A stretch of 64,000 nt of DNA from Pseudomonas putida (GTDB lineage: Bacteria > Pseudomonadota > Gammaproteobacteria > Pseudomonadales > Pseudomonadaceae). The notes beneath the pieces are model-generated. The model made no database searches. It was not told the origin of the DNA and was given only the letters and a program-made list of their open reading frames with translations. Positions 27,655 to 36,360 of this stretch are shown here, one piece after another (within the stretch, counting starts at the first letter, position 1; every line of letters begins with the position of its first letter). The position numbers and the translations under genes are program-made. The stretch lies in assembly GCF_002741075.1 (NCBI RefSeq), contig NZ_CP016634.1, forward strand, positions 4,826,501-4,890,500, in the 5' to 3' direction.

Positions 27655-28719
27655 TCAGGCAAAGACCTGCAGGCTGCGCGGCGGCAAGGCCACCCAGATA
27701 TCCTGGGAGCCCAGGCGCGGCATGGCCTCCGGTGCCAGCTCCGCCAGCAGTGAATGGCCTGGCAGGGCCTTGAGTTCGAAACTCATGCGGCAGCGGTTAC
27801 CCAGGAAGGTGATCTCCTGGACCATGGCCGGGAACAGATTCTCCTCATGCACCACCGGATTGACGGTGATCGCCTCCGGACGGCAGAACAGCCGGCCGCT
27901 GCCGCTATGCATCGTCCCAGGGGCCAGACGCATGCTCATCCCCCCTACCTGGGCATGGCTGTCACCGCTGCGCTGGAACGGCAGCCAGTTGCCCTGGCCG
28001 ACGAACTCGGCCACGAATGGGGTAGCGGGCTGGTCGTAGATTTCCTGCGGGGTGGCGTACTGCTCAACCTGGCCGTTGTTCATCACGGCGATGCGGTCGG
28101 CCATCAACATGGCTTCGTCCTGGTTGTGGGTCACCATCAGGGTGGTGATGCCCAACTGGCGCTGCAGTTGGCGCAACTCGGTGCACAGGTGCTCACGAAC
28201 ACGCGCATCGAGGGCCGACATGGGCTCATCGAGCAACAGCAGCGAAGGCGACGGCGCCAGGGCACGGGCCAGGGCCACACGCTGCTGCTGGCCGCCGGAC
28301 AGCTGGCCGGGGTACTTCTTCTCGCTGCCGGAAAGCCCGACCAGTTGGAGCATTTCGGCCACGCGATGGCGGGCCTGCTCGCGACTGCTGCCGGTCAGGC
28401 CATAGGCGATGTTGGCTTCGACGGTGAGGTTGGGGAACAGCGCATAGGACTGGAACAAAATGCCGTAGTCACGGGCCTGGGGCGGCAAGACAGAGATGTC
28501 GCGCTCGCCGATGTACAGCTCGCCCCGGTCCTGGCGCTCCAGGCCAGCGATGCAGCGCAGCAGGGTGGTCTTGCCACAACCCGATGGGCCGAGCAGACAG
28601 ACCAGCTCACCGGCGGCAATGTCCAGGGAGACATCGTTGAGCGCCGTGAAGGCGCCGAAACGCTTGTGGATATTGCGCACTTTCATTTGTGCGCCCGGGG
28701 TGGGGATGGCGTTGTTCAT
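27655..28719 (-). CDS. aepV: ABC transporter ATPase of the phosphonate uptake operon
   Basis: This 354-residue ATPase has Walker [14 protein letters not shown], signature LSGGQQQRVALARAL, Walker B LLLLDEPMSALD and the H-loop in MVTHNQDEA. The C-terminal regulatory TOBE-like part (about 240-354) is typical of the Fe/polyamine/2-AEP class. It is the first gene of the transporter operon; the LysR gene lies about 280 nt upstream on the same strand, separated by REP repeats. Confidence 0.78.
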   Translation of the reverse strand: MNNAIPTPGAQMKVRNIHKRFGAFTALNDVSLDIAAGELVCLLGPSGCGKTTLLRCIAGLERQDRGELYIGERDISVLPPQARDYGILFQSYALFPNLTVEANIAYGLTGSSREQARHRVAEMLQLVGLSGSEKKYPGQLSGGQQQRVALARALAPSPSLLLLDEPMSALDARVREHLCTELRQLQRQLGITTLMVTHNQDEAMLMADRIAVMNNGQVEQYATPQEIYDQPATPFVAEFVGQGNWLPFQRSGDSHAQVGGMSMRLAPGTMHSGSGRLFCRPEAITVNPVVHEENLFPAMVQEITFLGNRCRMSFELKALPGHSLLAELAPEAMPRLGSQDIWVALPPRSLQVFA

Positions 28720-28998
28720 GACAGGGCCTCATCGAACAGATGGGGCCATGCTAGGAACTCAATGCGAAGGTTATGTGGCTGGGAAACAAAAGTTGCCGAT
28801 AGTGCCATTCACAGATTTTTGTAGTGAGCTCAACGGCCCTTTCGCGGGTAAACCCGCACACAGGGTTCAGCGCAACACCTGGGAACCCCACGCCCACAGG
28901 GTTCAGCGCAATCTCCGGGAGGTTATGTGGCTGGCGTGTATAGGATTCAGCGCAATCCCTGTGGGAGCGGGTTTACCCGCGAAGAAGCCAACACCGAT
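28720..28998. repeat. REP/BIME array between aepV and the LysR gene
   Basis: This gap holds two REP elements in opposite orientation (28842-28857, CGCGGGTAAACCCGC, and 28961-28983, GTGGGAGCGGGTTTACCCGCGAA). Between them are three copies of a short direct repeat ending in TTCAGCGCAA (28860-28875, 28896-28911, 28941-28955). The 14-mer GGTTATGTGGCTGG also occurs twice (28769-28782 and 28921-28934). The mix suggests local duplication. Promoter elements of aepV must lie in the A+T-richer part (28740-28835). Confidence 0.8.
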
Positions 28999-29868
28999 CT
29001 AGAATTGCGACCCCGCCACCTCTTGCGCCACACCGAGGAAGGCCGCCGGCAACCTGGCCTGGCGCCGCTCCTTGAGGCAGTACAGGTACTCGTGCATCAC
29101 CGGTGCGTTTTCCAGCGTCAGCACCCGCAGCTCAGGGTTATGCGGTACTTCATGGCGGGCAATGATGCTGATGCCGATGTTGCGCAGCACCGCCTCGCGG
29201 ATCGATTCACGGCTGCCGATCTCCAGCAGCGCCCCACCGTTGACCCCGGCCTCCTCGAGCATGCGCTCGGTCAGCTTGCGCGTGGTCGAACCGGGTTCGC
29301 GCATCAGCAGGCAATGCCCGGCCAGTGCGTCGATGGACACGGCCTCGCGGTGGGCCAGCGGGTGATTGCGGTGCACTGCCACCACCAGCGGGTCGCTACC
29401 CAGCACGCGACGCACCAGGCGGTTGTCCTCCACCAATTGCGACGAGGCGGCGATATCCACCCGGTAGTCCTCGAGCATCTCAAGCACCTGCTGGGAGTTG
29501 CCGATCTCCACAGTCAGCTCCACCTGGGGCAGGCGCTCGCGGAAGATCTTCACCAGATCGAGGATGTAATAGGGCGCGGTGGCGGCAATGCGCAAACCGC
29601 CCTGGGCCTGGCCACTGTTGCGCAGTTCGAACTCGATGTCGGCTTCCTGTTGCAGCAGCGCCTTGACCATCGGCAACAGCCGCGCACCCTCCTCGCTCAG
29701 CACCAGGCGCCGACCGCCCCGGTAGAACAGCTCCACCGCGTACTGGCTCTCCAGGTTACGGATCTGCGTGGTCACCGTGGGCTGGCTGAGCCCGAGCTTC
29801 TTCGCGGCCAAGGTGATACTGCCCAGGCGGGCCACCATGTAGAAGGCTTTGAGCTCGGCGCTCAGCAT
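28999..29868 (-). CDS. LysR-family regulator, aminoethylphosphonate-associated type
   Basis: This 289-residue LysR protein has an N-terminal winged HTH (LKAFYMVARLGSITLAAKKLGL, SQPTVTTQIRNLE) and an inducer-binding C-terminal domain. It resembles the LysR subgroup linked to 2-aminoethylphosphonate catabolism genes, and it lies directly upstream of the AepXVW-like importer on the same strand. The inducer is unknown; aminoethylphosphonate or phosphonoacetaldehyde would be natural guesses. Confidence 0.78.
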   Translation of the reverse strand: MLSAELKAFYMVARLGSITLAAKKLGLSQPTVTTQIRNLESQYAVELFYRGGRRLVLSEEGARLLPMVKALLQQEADIEFELRNSGQAQGGLRIAATAPYYILDLVKIFRERLPQVELTVEIGNSQQVLEMLEDYRVDIAASSQLVEDNRLVRRVLGSDPLVVAVHRNHPLAHREAVSIDALAGHCLLMREPGSTTRKLTERMLEEAGVNGGALLEIGSRESIREAVLRNIGISIIARHEVPHNPELRVLTLENAPVMHEYLYCLKERRQARLPAAFLGVAQEVAGSQF

Positions 29869-29878
29869 CGGATTACCT

Positions 29879-32137
29879 CTATTTGCGCAGCAGGCGCAAG
29901 CCGTTGAACACCACCAGCAGGCTCACGCCCATGTCGGCGAACACTGCCATCCACATGGTCGCCATTCCGGCAAAGGTGATCGCCAGGAAAATCGCCTTGA
30001 TGCCCAGCGCCAGAACGATGTTCTGCGTCAGGATCGCCGCACTTTGGCGCGACAGCCTGACGAAGGCTGGGATTTTGCGCAAGTCGTCATCCATCAGCGC
30101 CACGTCGGCGGTCTCGATGGCCGTGTCGGTGCCGGCCGCCGCCATGGCGAAGCCGATCTCGGCGCGGGCCAGGGCTGGCGCATCGTTGATGCCATCGCCG
30201 ACCATGCCGACACGATGACCTTGGCCATACAGCGCCTCGATGCTGCCGAGCTTGTCCGCCGGCAGCAGGTTGCCCTCTGCGCGGTCGATACCCACTTGGG
30301 CGGCGATGGCCTGGGCGGTGTGAGGATTATCACCGGTCAGCATGACAGTCTTGATACCCAGCGCATGCAACTCGGCAATAGCCTGGCGGCTGCTGTCCTT
30401 GACCGTGTCCGCCACGGCGAACAGCGCCAGCGGGCCGGAGCCGTCGAGCAGCAGCACCACGGTCTTGCCCTGGCGTTCGAGCTGGTCCAGTTCGGCTTCC
30501 AGTGCCGGCGAGCACAGGCCCAACTCTTCGACCAGGCGATGGTTGCCCAGGTGATACAGCGTGCCGTCGATCTCCCCCCGCACACCGCGACCGGCCAGGG
30601 CGGTGAACTCGCGCACGTCGCTCAGTTCCATGGCCTGCGCCTGGGCGTGCTTGGCGATGGCGCCCGACACCGGGTGGTCGGAGCGCGCCGCCAGGCTTGC
30701 CGCAAACGCCTGGGCACGGTCTTCGAACAGGGGGTCGAGCACCTTGCTGTCGGTTTGCACCGGTTTGCCGTGGGTGATGGTGCCGGTCTTGTCCAGGGCC
30801 AAGAAGTCCAACTTGCGCCCGCCTTCGAGGTACACGCCGCCCTTGATCAGGATGCCCTTGCGCGCCGCCGCTGCCAGACCACTGACAATGGTCACCGGCG
30901 TGGAGATCACCAGGGCGCACGGGCAGGCCACCACCAGCAGGACCAGCGCGCGGTAGATCCAATCGAACCAGGCGCCTGCCATGAACAACGGTGGGATGAT
31001 CGCCACCGCCAGGGCCACCGCGAACACTGCCGGGGTGTAGATGCGCGAGAACTGATCGACGAAGCGCTGGGTCGGCGCCCGAGCGCCCTGGGCCTCTTCG
31101 ACGGCTTTGATGATGCGCGCCAAGGTCGACTGGCCAGCCGCGGCAGTGACTCGGTACTCCAGGGCCCCGGCCTGGTTGATGGTGCCGGCGAACAGCTTGT
31201 CGCCAACGGTCTTCTCGACCGGCAGACTTTCGCCGGTGATCGGCGCCTGATCGACACTCGACTGCCCGCTGACGACCTCTCCATCCAGACCGATACGCTC
31301 ACCCGGGCGCACACGCACCAAGGCGCCGATAGCCACGTCACGCACCTCGACCTCGCGCCACTGGCCGTCGGCCTGTTGCACCGTGGCCAGGTCAGGGCTC
31401 AGTTGCATCAGCCCACCGATAGCATTACGGGCGCGATCCAGTGAACGCGCCTCGATCAGCTCGGCGACGGTGAACAACACCATGACCATGGCCGCTTCCG
31501 GCCATTGGCCGATCAGCACGGCACCGGTCACGGCGATGCTCATCAGCGCATTGATGTTGAGATTGCGGTTCTTCAGGGCGATCCAGCCCTTTTTGTAGGT
31601 GCCCAGGCCGCAACCGAGGATGGCCGCCAGCGCCAGCACCGCCACCACCCACTCCGGCGCCTTGCCGGAGAAGTGCACCAACTCCGCGGCGATCGCCGCC
31701 ACACCGGACAACGCCAGCGGCCACCAGCGGGTCTTGTGGGTCTGGGGGGCAGCCGGGGCGTCCTGGTCTTCACCGCTCAAGGGCTCGGCCTTCATCCCCA
31801 GGCAGTCGATGGCCTGCTCGATCTGGGCGGTGCCGTCCAGGGTGTGGCGAACGCCAAGCACGCGGTTGATCAAGTTGAATTCCAGCTGCTCGATGCCCGC
31901 CAGCTTGCCGAGCTTGTCCTGGATCAGGCTCTGCTCGGTCGGGCAGTCCATGGCCTGGATGCGGAAACGGCTGAGCCGCGCCTGGTCACTGGCCTTGTCG
32001 GTCAGTTGCACCATGGCTGGCGCGGCGCTGGCGCCGCAGCAGCTGTGGGCATGGGTGTCATGGCCATGTCCGTGGTCGCCATGATCGTGATTATGGGCGT
32101 GATCATGCTGGTGTTCGGGGCTGACAGGCTGGTTCAT
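29879..32137 (-). CDS. cadA: Cd2+/Zn2+/Pb2+-exporting P1B-type ATPase
   Basis: This 752-residue heavy-metal ATPase starts with a histidine-rich tail ([20 protein letters not shown]) and a CC metal site, then a degenerate heavy-metal domain with MDCPTEQ. Catalytic features: CPC in [11 protein letters not shown], phosphorylation [29 protein letters not shown] and an HP dipeptide (RSDHPVSG). CPC plus a His-rich N terminus fits divalent soft-metal export. It is divergent from cadR with a MerR-type operator between them. The stop lies 10 nt upstream of the LysR gene's start; those two genes are on the same strand. Confidence 0.93.
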   Translation of the reverse strand: MNQPVSPEHQHDHAHNHDHGDHGHGHDTHAHSCCGASAAPAMVQLTDKASDQARLSRFRIQAMDCPTEQSLIQDKLGKLAGIEQLEFNLINRVLGVRHTLDGTAQIEQAIDCLGMKAEPLSGEDQDAPAAPQTHKTRWWPLALSGVAAIAAELVHFSGKAPEWVVAVLALAAILGCGLGTYKKGWIALKNRNLNINALMSIAVTGAVLIGQWPEAAMVMVLFTVAELIEARSLDRARNAIGGLMQLSPDLATVQQADGQWREVEVRDVAIGALVRVRPGERIGLDGEVVSGQSSVDQAPITGESLPVEKTVGDKLFAGTINQAGALEYRVTAAAGQSTLARIIKAVEEAQGARAPTQRFVDQFSRIYTPAVFAVALAVAIIPPLFMAGAWFDWIYRALVLLVVACPCALVISTPVTIVSGLAAAARKGILIKGGVYLEGGRKLDFLALDKTGTITHGKPVQTDSKVLDPLFEDRAQAFAASLAARSDHPVSGAIAKHAQAQAMELSDVREFTALAGRGVRGEIDGTLYHLGNHRLVEELGLCSPALEAELDQLERQGKTVVLLLDGSGPLALFAVADTVKDSSRQAIAELHALGIKTVMLTGDNPHTAQAIAAQVGIDRAEGNLLPADKLGSIEALYGQGHRVGMVGDGINDAPALARAEIGFAMAAAGTDTAIETADVALMDDDLRKIPAFVRLSRQSAAILTQNIVLALGIKAIFLAITFAGMATMWMAVFADMGVSLLVVFNGLRLLRK

Positions 32138-32204
32138 GGAATCATCCTTAACGTGAGCGCTGACCTCTGCAGGTATTCACAGAGTGGGTTGTTGCCAAGT
32201 GAAC

Positions 32205-32225
32205 ACCCTGTAGCCACTATAGGGT
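32205..32225. promoter_or_regulatory. CadR operator in the cadA promoter
   Basis: The 21-bp inverted repeat ACCCTGTAGCC...CTATAGGGT lies inside the cadA promoter, on the minus strand right after a TTGACC -35 box. The following -10-like TTCACT/TCACTT gives a 19-20 bp spacer, the overlong spacing that MerR-family activators correct by DNA distortion. It is the known arrangement for CadR in P. putida. Confidence 0.88.
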
Positions 32226-32249
32226 CAAGCCCCTTTTCTGGAGATTGCC

Positions 32250-32693
32250 ATGAAGATCGGAGAACTGGCCAAGGCCACCGAGTGCGCCGTGGAGACCATC
32301 CGCTACTACGAGCGCGAGCAGCTACTGCCGGCGCCCGCCCGCAGCGAAGGCAACTATCGGCAATACACCCAGGCCCATGTGGAGCGCCTGACCTTCATCC
32401 GCAACTGCCGCACCCTGGACATGACACTGGACGAGATCCGCAGCCTGCTGCGCCTGCGCGACAGCCCCGACGATTCGTGCGGCAGCGTCAATGCGCTGAT
32501 CGACGAACATATCGAGCATGTGCAGGCGAGAATCGACGGGTTGATGGCGCTGCAGGCGCAGCTGGTGGAGTTGCGCCAACAGTGCAATGCCAAAGGATCG
32601 GAGTGCGCGATCCTTCAGCAGTTGGAGACGAACGGGGCGGTAGCAGTACCCGAAGCTGAGCATTCCCACGTGGGCCGCAGCCACGGGCATTGA
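32250..32693 (+). CDS. cadR: MerR-family cadmium-responsive regulator
   Basis: This 147-residue MerR protein starts MKIGELAKATECAVETIRYYEREQLLPAP (winged HTH), has a dimerisation coiled coil and cysteines in SPDDSCGSV, QQCNAKGSECAI, matching the CadR metal-binding cysteines. The histidine-rich C-terminal tail (HSHVGRSHGH) is a CadR hallmark and can bind extra metal. TGGAG precedes the ATG. It should activate the divergent cadA from the operator at 32205-32225 when Cd(II) is present. Confidence 0.93.
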   Translation: MKIGELAKATECAVETIRYYEREQLLPAPARSEGNYRQYTQAHVERLTFIRNCRTLDMTLDEIRSLLRLRDSPDDSCGSVNALIDEHIEHVQARIDGLMALQAQLVELRQQCNAKGSECAILQQLETNGAVAVPEAEHSHVGRSHGH

Positions 32694-32802
32694 GGGGCCT
32701 GCTGCAATTGCATTCGCGAGTTTCCCGACGTGCTCAAGAACGCCGCTGCCCCTGCGGAAGAAGCCTGCAATGGGCTGCGAAGCAGCCCCAGCCATCCCAG
32801 GG

Positions 32803-33774
32803 TCAGACCGCCATCGGCGCGGTCATCGGCGCATGGTGCTCGTACCCTTCCAGCCAGAAGTCGCTTGGCTCGATCTTCTCCAGCCACTCGGGCTCGTACT
32901 TGCCGGTCTCGGCGAACGCCGGCACGCGATCGCTGATCACCAGCTTCGGCGCCGCCAGTGGCTCGCGCTTCATCTGCTCGTTCAGCATGTCCAGGTGGTT
33001 TTCATACACATGGGCGTCGCCGATGAAGTAGGTGAACCAGCGCGGGGTGTAGCCGGTCAGGCGGCCGAACAGCGACAGCAGCGCTGCACCTTCGGTGAGG
33101 TTGAACGGTGTGCCAAGGCCCAGGTCGTTGGAGCGGATGTAGAGCGTCAGGGAAATTTCCTTGGTCTCGACATTGGGGTGGAACTGATACAACAGGTGGC
33201 ATGGCGGCAGGGCCATCTCATCGAGCTGGGCGCAGTTCCAGCCGTGGAACAGGATGCGGCGGCTGCCCGGGTCGTTGGCGATGGTGTCCAGGCACTGGCG
33301 CACCTGGTCGATGGCCTTGTACAGGATGACGAACGCCTGGCCGCCTTCCTCGTCTTGGGCGATCTTGCGAAAGCCCTGCTTCTCGGCCATCTCGATGGCC
33401 GCTGGGTTGCTCAGCGGGATGCGCTTGTAGCCCGGCCACTGGCGCCATTGCACGCCGTAGATCTCACCCAGGTCGTCATGGCCCTGGCGGAACGGGTTGG
33501 CCAGCCACTGAGCGTTCTCGTTGGCGTTCTGGTCCCAGACCTTGCAGCCCAGTTCACGGAACTGCCCGGCGTTCCTCACGCCGCGCAGAAAGCCCACCAT
33601 CTCGCCGATCGCCGACTTGAACGCCAGCTTGCGTGTGGTGACGGCCGGGAAGCCCTTCTGCAGGTCGAAACGCAGCATGGCGCCCGGCAGGCTGATGGTG
33701 CGGATGCCGGTGCGGTTTTCCTGCAACGTACCGTTCTCGATGACGTCGCGGACCAGGTCTAGATACTGTTTCAT
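32803..33774 (-). CDS. thyA: Thymidylate synthase
   Basis: This 323-residue enzyme converts dUMP to dTMP with methylene-tetrahydrofolate. The nucleophile is the cysteine in [11 protein letters not shown]; other signatures are [16 protein letters not shown] and [12 protein letters not shown]. It is longer than the 264-residue E. coli form by insertions in the small domain, as is usual in Pseudomonas. It lies 48 nt after lgt on the same strand, and folA is in the same window, supplying the linked folate cycle. Confidence 0.97.
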   Translation of the reverse strand: MKQYLDLVRDVIENGTLQENRTGIRTISLPGAMLRFDLQKGFPAVTTRKLAFKSAIGEMVGFLRGVRNAGQFRELGCKVWDQNANENAQWLANPFRQGHDDLGEIYGVQWRQWPGYKRIPLSNPAAIEMAEKQGFRKIAQDEEGGQAFVILYKAIDQVRQCLDTIANDPGSRRILFHGWNCAQLDEMALPPCHLLYQFHPNVETKEISLTLYIRSNDLGLGTPFNLTEGAALLSLFGRLTGYTPRWFTYFIGDAHVYENHLDMLNEQMKREPLAAPKLVISDRVPAFAETGKYEPEWLEKIEPSDFWLEGYEHHAPMTAPMAV

Positions 33775-33822
33775 GGCTTACCTGTAGCAAGAACGGCAGG
33801 GGGATCGCCCCTGCCGTGAGAG

Positions 33823-34632
33823 TCAAACGGTGGCCTTGGCCGTGGGTTTGCGGTTGTAGGCCCACCAAATCAGGAAGATGCCACCGACGATCATCGGCAC
33901 GCAGAGCAACTGACCCATGGTCAACCAGCCGAAGGCGATGTAGCCCAGTTGGGCATCGGGTACCCGCACGAACTCCACGATGAAGCGGAAAATGCCGTAG
34001 AACAGCGCGAACATGCCGGAAACAGCCATGGTCGGACGCGGTTTACGCGAGTACAGCCAAAGGATGACGAATAATGCCACACCTTCGAGGGCGAACTGGT
34101 ACAGCTGCGACGGGTGACGCGGCAACTGGGCCGGGTCGCTGAACGGCGGGAAGACCATTGCCCAGGGCAGGTCGGTGGCCTTGCCCCACAGCTCGGCGTT
34201 GATGAAGTTGCCGATACGCCCGGCGCCCAGGCCGATCGGCACCAGCGGTGCGACGAAATCCATCAGCTCGAAGAACGACTTGTTGTTGCGCTTGCCGAAC
34301 CACAGCGCCGCCAGCATCACGCCGATGAAGCCGCCGTGGAACGACATGCCGCCCTTCCAGACTTCGAAGATCAACGTCGGATTGGCCAGGTACTGGTGCA
34401 GGTCATAGAACAACACGTAGCCCAGGCGCCCGCCGACGATCACCCCCATGGACAGCCAGAACACCAGGTCCGAGAGTTTCTCGCGGGTCCAGGTGGGGTC
34501 GAAGCGGTTCAACCGGCGTGAAGCCAGCAGCCAGGCGCCGCCGATGCCGATCAGGTACATCAGGCCGTACCAGTGGATTTTCAGCGGCCCGATGGCCACG
34601 GCCACGGGGTCGATCTGCGGGTAAGGCAGCAT
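33823..34632 (-). CDS. lgt: Prolipoprotein diacylglyceryl transferase
   Basis: This 269-residue inner-membrane enzyme transfers diacylglycerol to the lipobox cysteine of prolipoproteins. It has seven or so membrane helices and the Lgt signature [14 protein letters not shown], with essential residues also in HGGFIGVML. Two close in-frame ATGs exist (34638 and 34632); GAGGA sits too near the first and 6 nt before the second, so 34632 is preferred. It lies in a tauE-like/lgt/thyA operon. Confidence 0.96.
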   Translation of the reverse strand: MLPYPQIDPVAVAIGPLKIHWYGLMYLIGIGGAWLLASRRLNRFDPTWTREKLSDLVFWLSMGVIVGGRLGYVLFYDLHQYLANPTLIFEVWKGGMSFHGGFIGVMLAALWFGKRNNKSFFELMDFVAPLVPIGLGAGRIGNFINAELWGKATDLPWAMVFPPFSDPAQLPRHPSQLYQFALEGVALFVILWLYSRKPRPTMAVSGMFALFYGIFRFIVEFVRVPDAQLGYIAFGWLTMGQLLCVPMIVGGIFLIWWAYNRKPTAKATV

Positions 34633-34648
34633 TGTCATTCCTCTCGGG

Positions 34649-35431
34649 TTAAATCAAAAAGCTCAGACCAACGCAGAACAGCAGCGCGGCGAACAGACGC
34701 TTGAGCAAACGCGGCGACAGCCTGTGCGCCAGGCGTGCACCGAATCGGGCGAAGAACATGCTGGTCACGGCGATGCCCACCAGCGCGGGGAGATAGACGT
34801 AACCGACGCTGTGGGCCGGCAGGTGCTGCTCGTTCCAGCCCAACCACATGAAGCTCAGGGCGCTGGCCACGGCAATCGGCAAACCACAGGCCGACGAAGT
34901 CGCCACGGCCTGCTGCATCGGCAGACTACGCCAGGTCAGGAACGGCACGGTCAGCGAACCACCACCGATACCGAAGATCGCCGACGCCCAGCCGATCACG
35001 CTGCCCGCAGCGGTCAGGCCAGGCTTGCCGGGAATGCCGCGGCTGGCCTTGGGCTTGAGGTCCAGAGCCATCTGCGCGGCGATCACCAGGGCAAACACGC
35101 CGATGATCTTCTGCAGTATCGGGCCTTGGATCAGCGAGGCGGTCTTGGCTCCGATCAGCGCGCCGAGCAGGATCCCCACGGTCATCCAGGCGAAGATCGG
35201 CCATTGCACCGCGCCCTTGCGCTGGTGCTCCAGCACCGCGTTGATCGAGGTGAAGACGATGGTCGCCAGCGACGTGCCGACCGCCAGGTGTGTCAGCACC
35301 GACGGGTCGAAGCCCTGCAGGGTGAAACTGAACACCAGAACCGGCACGATGATGATGCCACCGCCCACGCCGAACAGCCCGGCCAGCACACCCGCGCAGG
35401 CACCCAACAGCAGATAGAGTACGAATTCCAT
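34649..35431 (-). CDS. TauE/SafE-family (sulfite exporter-like) membrane permease
   Basis: This 260-residue protein has about eight hydrophobic segments and the duplicated TSUP signature: [16 protein letters not shown] in the first half and [13 protein letters not shown] in the second. The family moves sulfite, sulfoacetate or other anions; no substrate can be read. It precedes lgt by 16 nt, so the two are co-transcribed. The ATG at 35431 gives the family start [10 protein letters not shown]. Confidence 0.88.
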   Translation of the reverse strand: MEFVLYLLLGACAGVLAGLFGVGGGIIIVPVLVFSFTLQGFDPSVLTHLAVGTSLATIVFTSINAVLEHQRKGAVQWPIFAWMTVGILLGALIGAKTASLIQGPILQKIIGVFALVIAAQMALDLKPKASRGIPGKPGLTAAGSVIGWASAIFGIGGGSLTVPFLTWRSLPMQQAVATSSACGLPIAVASALSFMWLGWNEQHLPAHSVGYVYLPALVGIAVTSMFFARFGARLAHRLSPRLLKRLFAALLFCVGLSFLI

Positions 35432-35561
35432 TCGTCGCCCCCATGGAAACAATCCGCCATGGTAGCGGAAGCCAGGCCCGCGGCTCTAGTGAACTCTCTG
35501 TAAGGTGATGGATAGACGCAGGCCGAGTGGGTAGAGTGGCCAAAACAACCGAGGCCCTGCT

Positions 35562-36308
35562 ATGTGCCTGATCGTTTTCGCCTGGCGGCCGGGGCACGCC
35601 CTGCCGCTGATCGTCGCGGCCAACCGTGACGAATTCTACGCCCGCCCGACCCAGGCTCTGGCCGCCTGGGAGGACGCACCAGGCGTGCATGCCGGCCGCG
35701 ACCTGGAGGCCGGCGGTACCTGGCTGGGCATCGGTCCTCAGGGGCGCTTTGCGGCGCTGACCAACATCCGTGACCCACAGCAGCCACTCGGGCCACGCTC
35801 GCGCGGCGAGCTGGTGGCGGCGTACCTGCGCGGGGACCTGGGCGTGGAGGCCTACCTGGATCAGGTGGCCAGCCGCAGCAGCCAGTACTCAGGTTTCAAT
35901 CTGCTGATAGGCGATGCCGGGCAACTGGGCTACCTGCATGCACGCCAGGCCTCACCGCGCCTGCTAGAGCCTGGGGTATACGGGCTGTCCAATGCCGGGT
36001 TGGATACGCCGTGGCCCAAGCTGGTCAAGGCGCGCACTGGGCTGCAGGGCCTGCTTGAGGCGCCAGACCCTCATCGCTTGCTGGGGTTGTTGGCCGATGG
36101 CGAACCGGCGCTCGAAAGCGATCTGCCCGAAACAGGCGTTGGATTGGCGACCGAGAAGCTGCTGTCGAGCGTGTTCATAGCCAGCCAGAACTATGGAACA
36201 CGGGCGAGTACGGTATTGATGGTCGATGACCAAGGGCGGCGGCGCATCATCGAGCGCAGCTTCGGGCCCTTTGGCGGGCACTTGGGAGAGGTTGAACTAC
36301 TGGTCTGA
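35562..36308 (+). CDS. NRDE-family (TANGO2-like) protein
   Basis: This 248-residue protein starts MCLIVFAW and has ANRDEFYARPT, the NRDE motif that names the family, then WLGIGPQGRFAALTNIRDP. Cys2 would become the N-terminal nucleophile after Met removal, in line with an Ntn-hydrolase-like fold. Human TANGO2 is a member; suggested roles in lipid or heme handling are unproven in bacteria. It is divergent from the TauE-like operon. Confidence 0.87.
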   Translation: MCLIVFAWRPGHALPLIVAANRDEFYARPTQALAAWEDAPGVHAGRDLEAGGTWLGIGPQGRFAALTNIRDPQQPLGPRSRGELVAAYLRGDLGVEAYLDQVASRSSQYSGFNLLIGDAGQLGYLHARQASPRLLEPGVYGLSNAGLDTPWPKLVKARTGLQGLLEAPDPHRLLGLLADGEPALESDLPETGVGLATEKLLSSVFIASQNYGTRASTVLMVDDQGRRRIIERSFGPFGGHLGEVELLV

Positions 36309-36318
36309 CAAATGTATC

Positions 36319-36350
36319 GGCCTCTTCGCGGGTAAACCCGCGAAGAGGCC
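36319..36350. terminator. Perfect 15-bp REP palindrome between NRDE gene and ptsP
   Basis: A perfect 15-bp inverted repeat (arms 36319-36333 and 36336-36350, centre AA) of the GCGGGTAAACCCGC REP type lies between the stops of two convergent genes. It can form the same hairpin in both transcripts. No T-run follows. Confidence 0.75.
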
Positions 36351-36360
36351 AATACAGATT

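Noticed and set aside
25290..27773. Long antisense open frame (827 codons) over the phosphonate transporter genes
   Set aside because: Glutamine/histidine-rich composition of a high-G+C shadow frame; the opposite strand encodes clear transporter proteins.
24873..28719. Transporter operon considered as ferric iron uptake
   Set aside because: Kept only as an alternative: the linked PhnZ-like oxygenase and the LysR subtype favour phosphonate.
29879..32693. cadA/cadR considered as novel
   Set aside because: Operator, His-rich tails and cysteines match the established CadA/CadR cadmium system.
24145..36350. Recurrent GCGGGTAAACCCGC palindromes considered as CRISPR repeats or phage sites
   Set aside because: They are scattered singly or in inverted pairs between genes with no regular spacers and match the known P. 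putida REP family.
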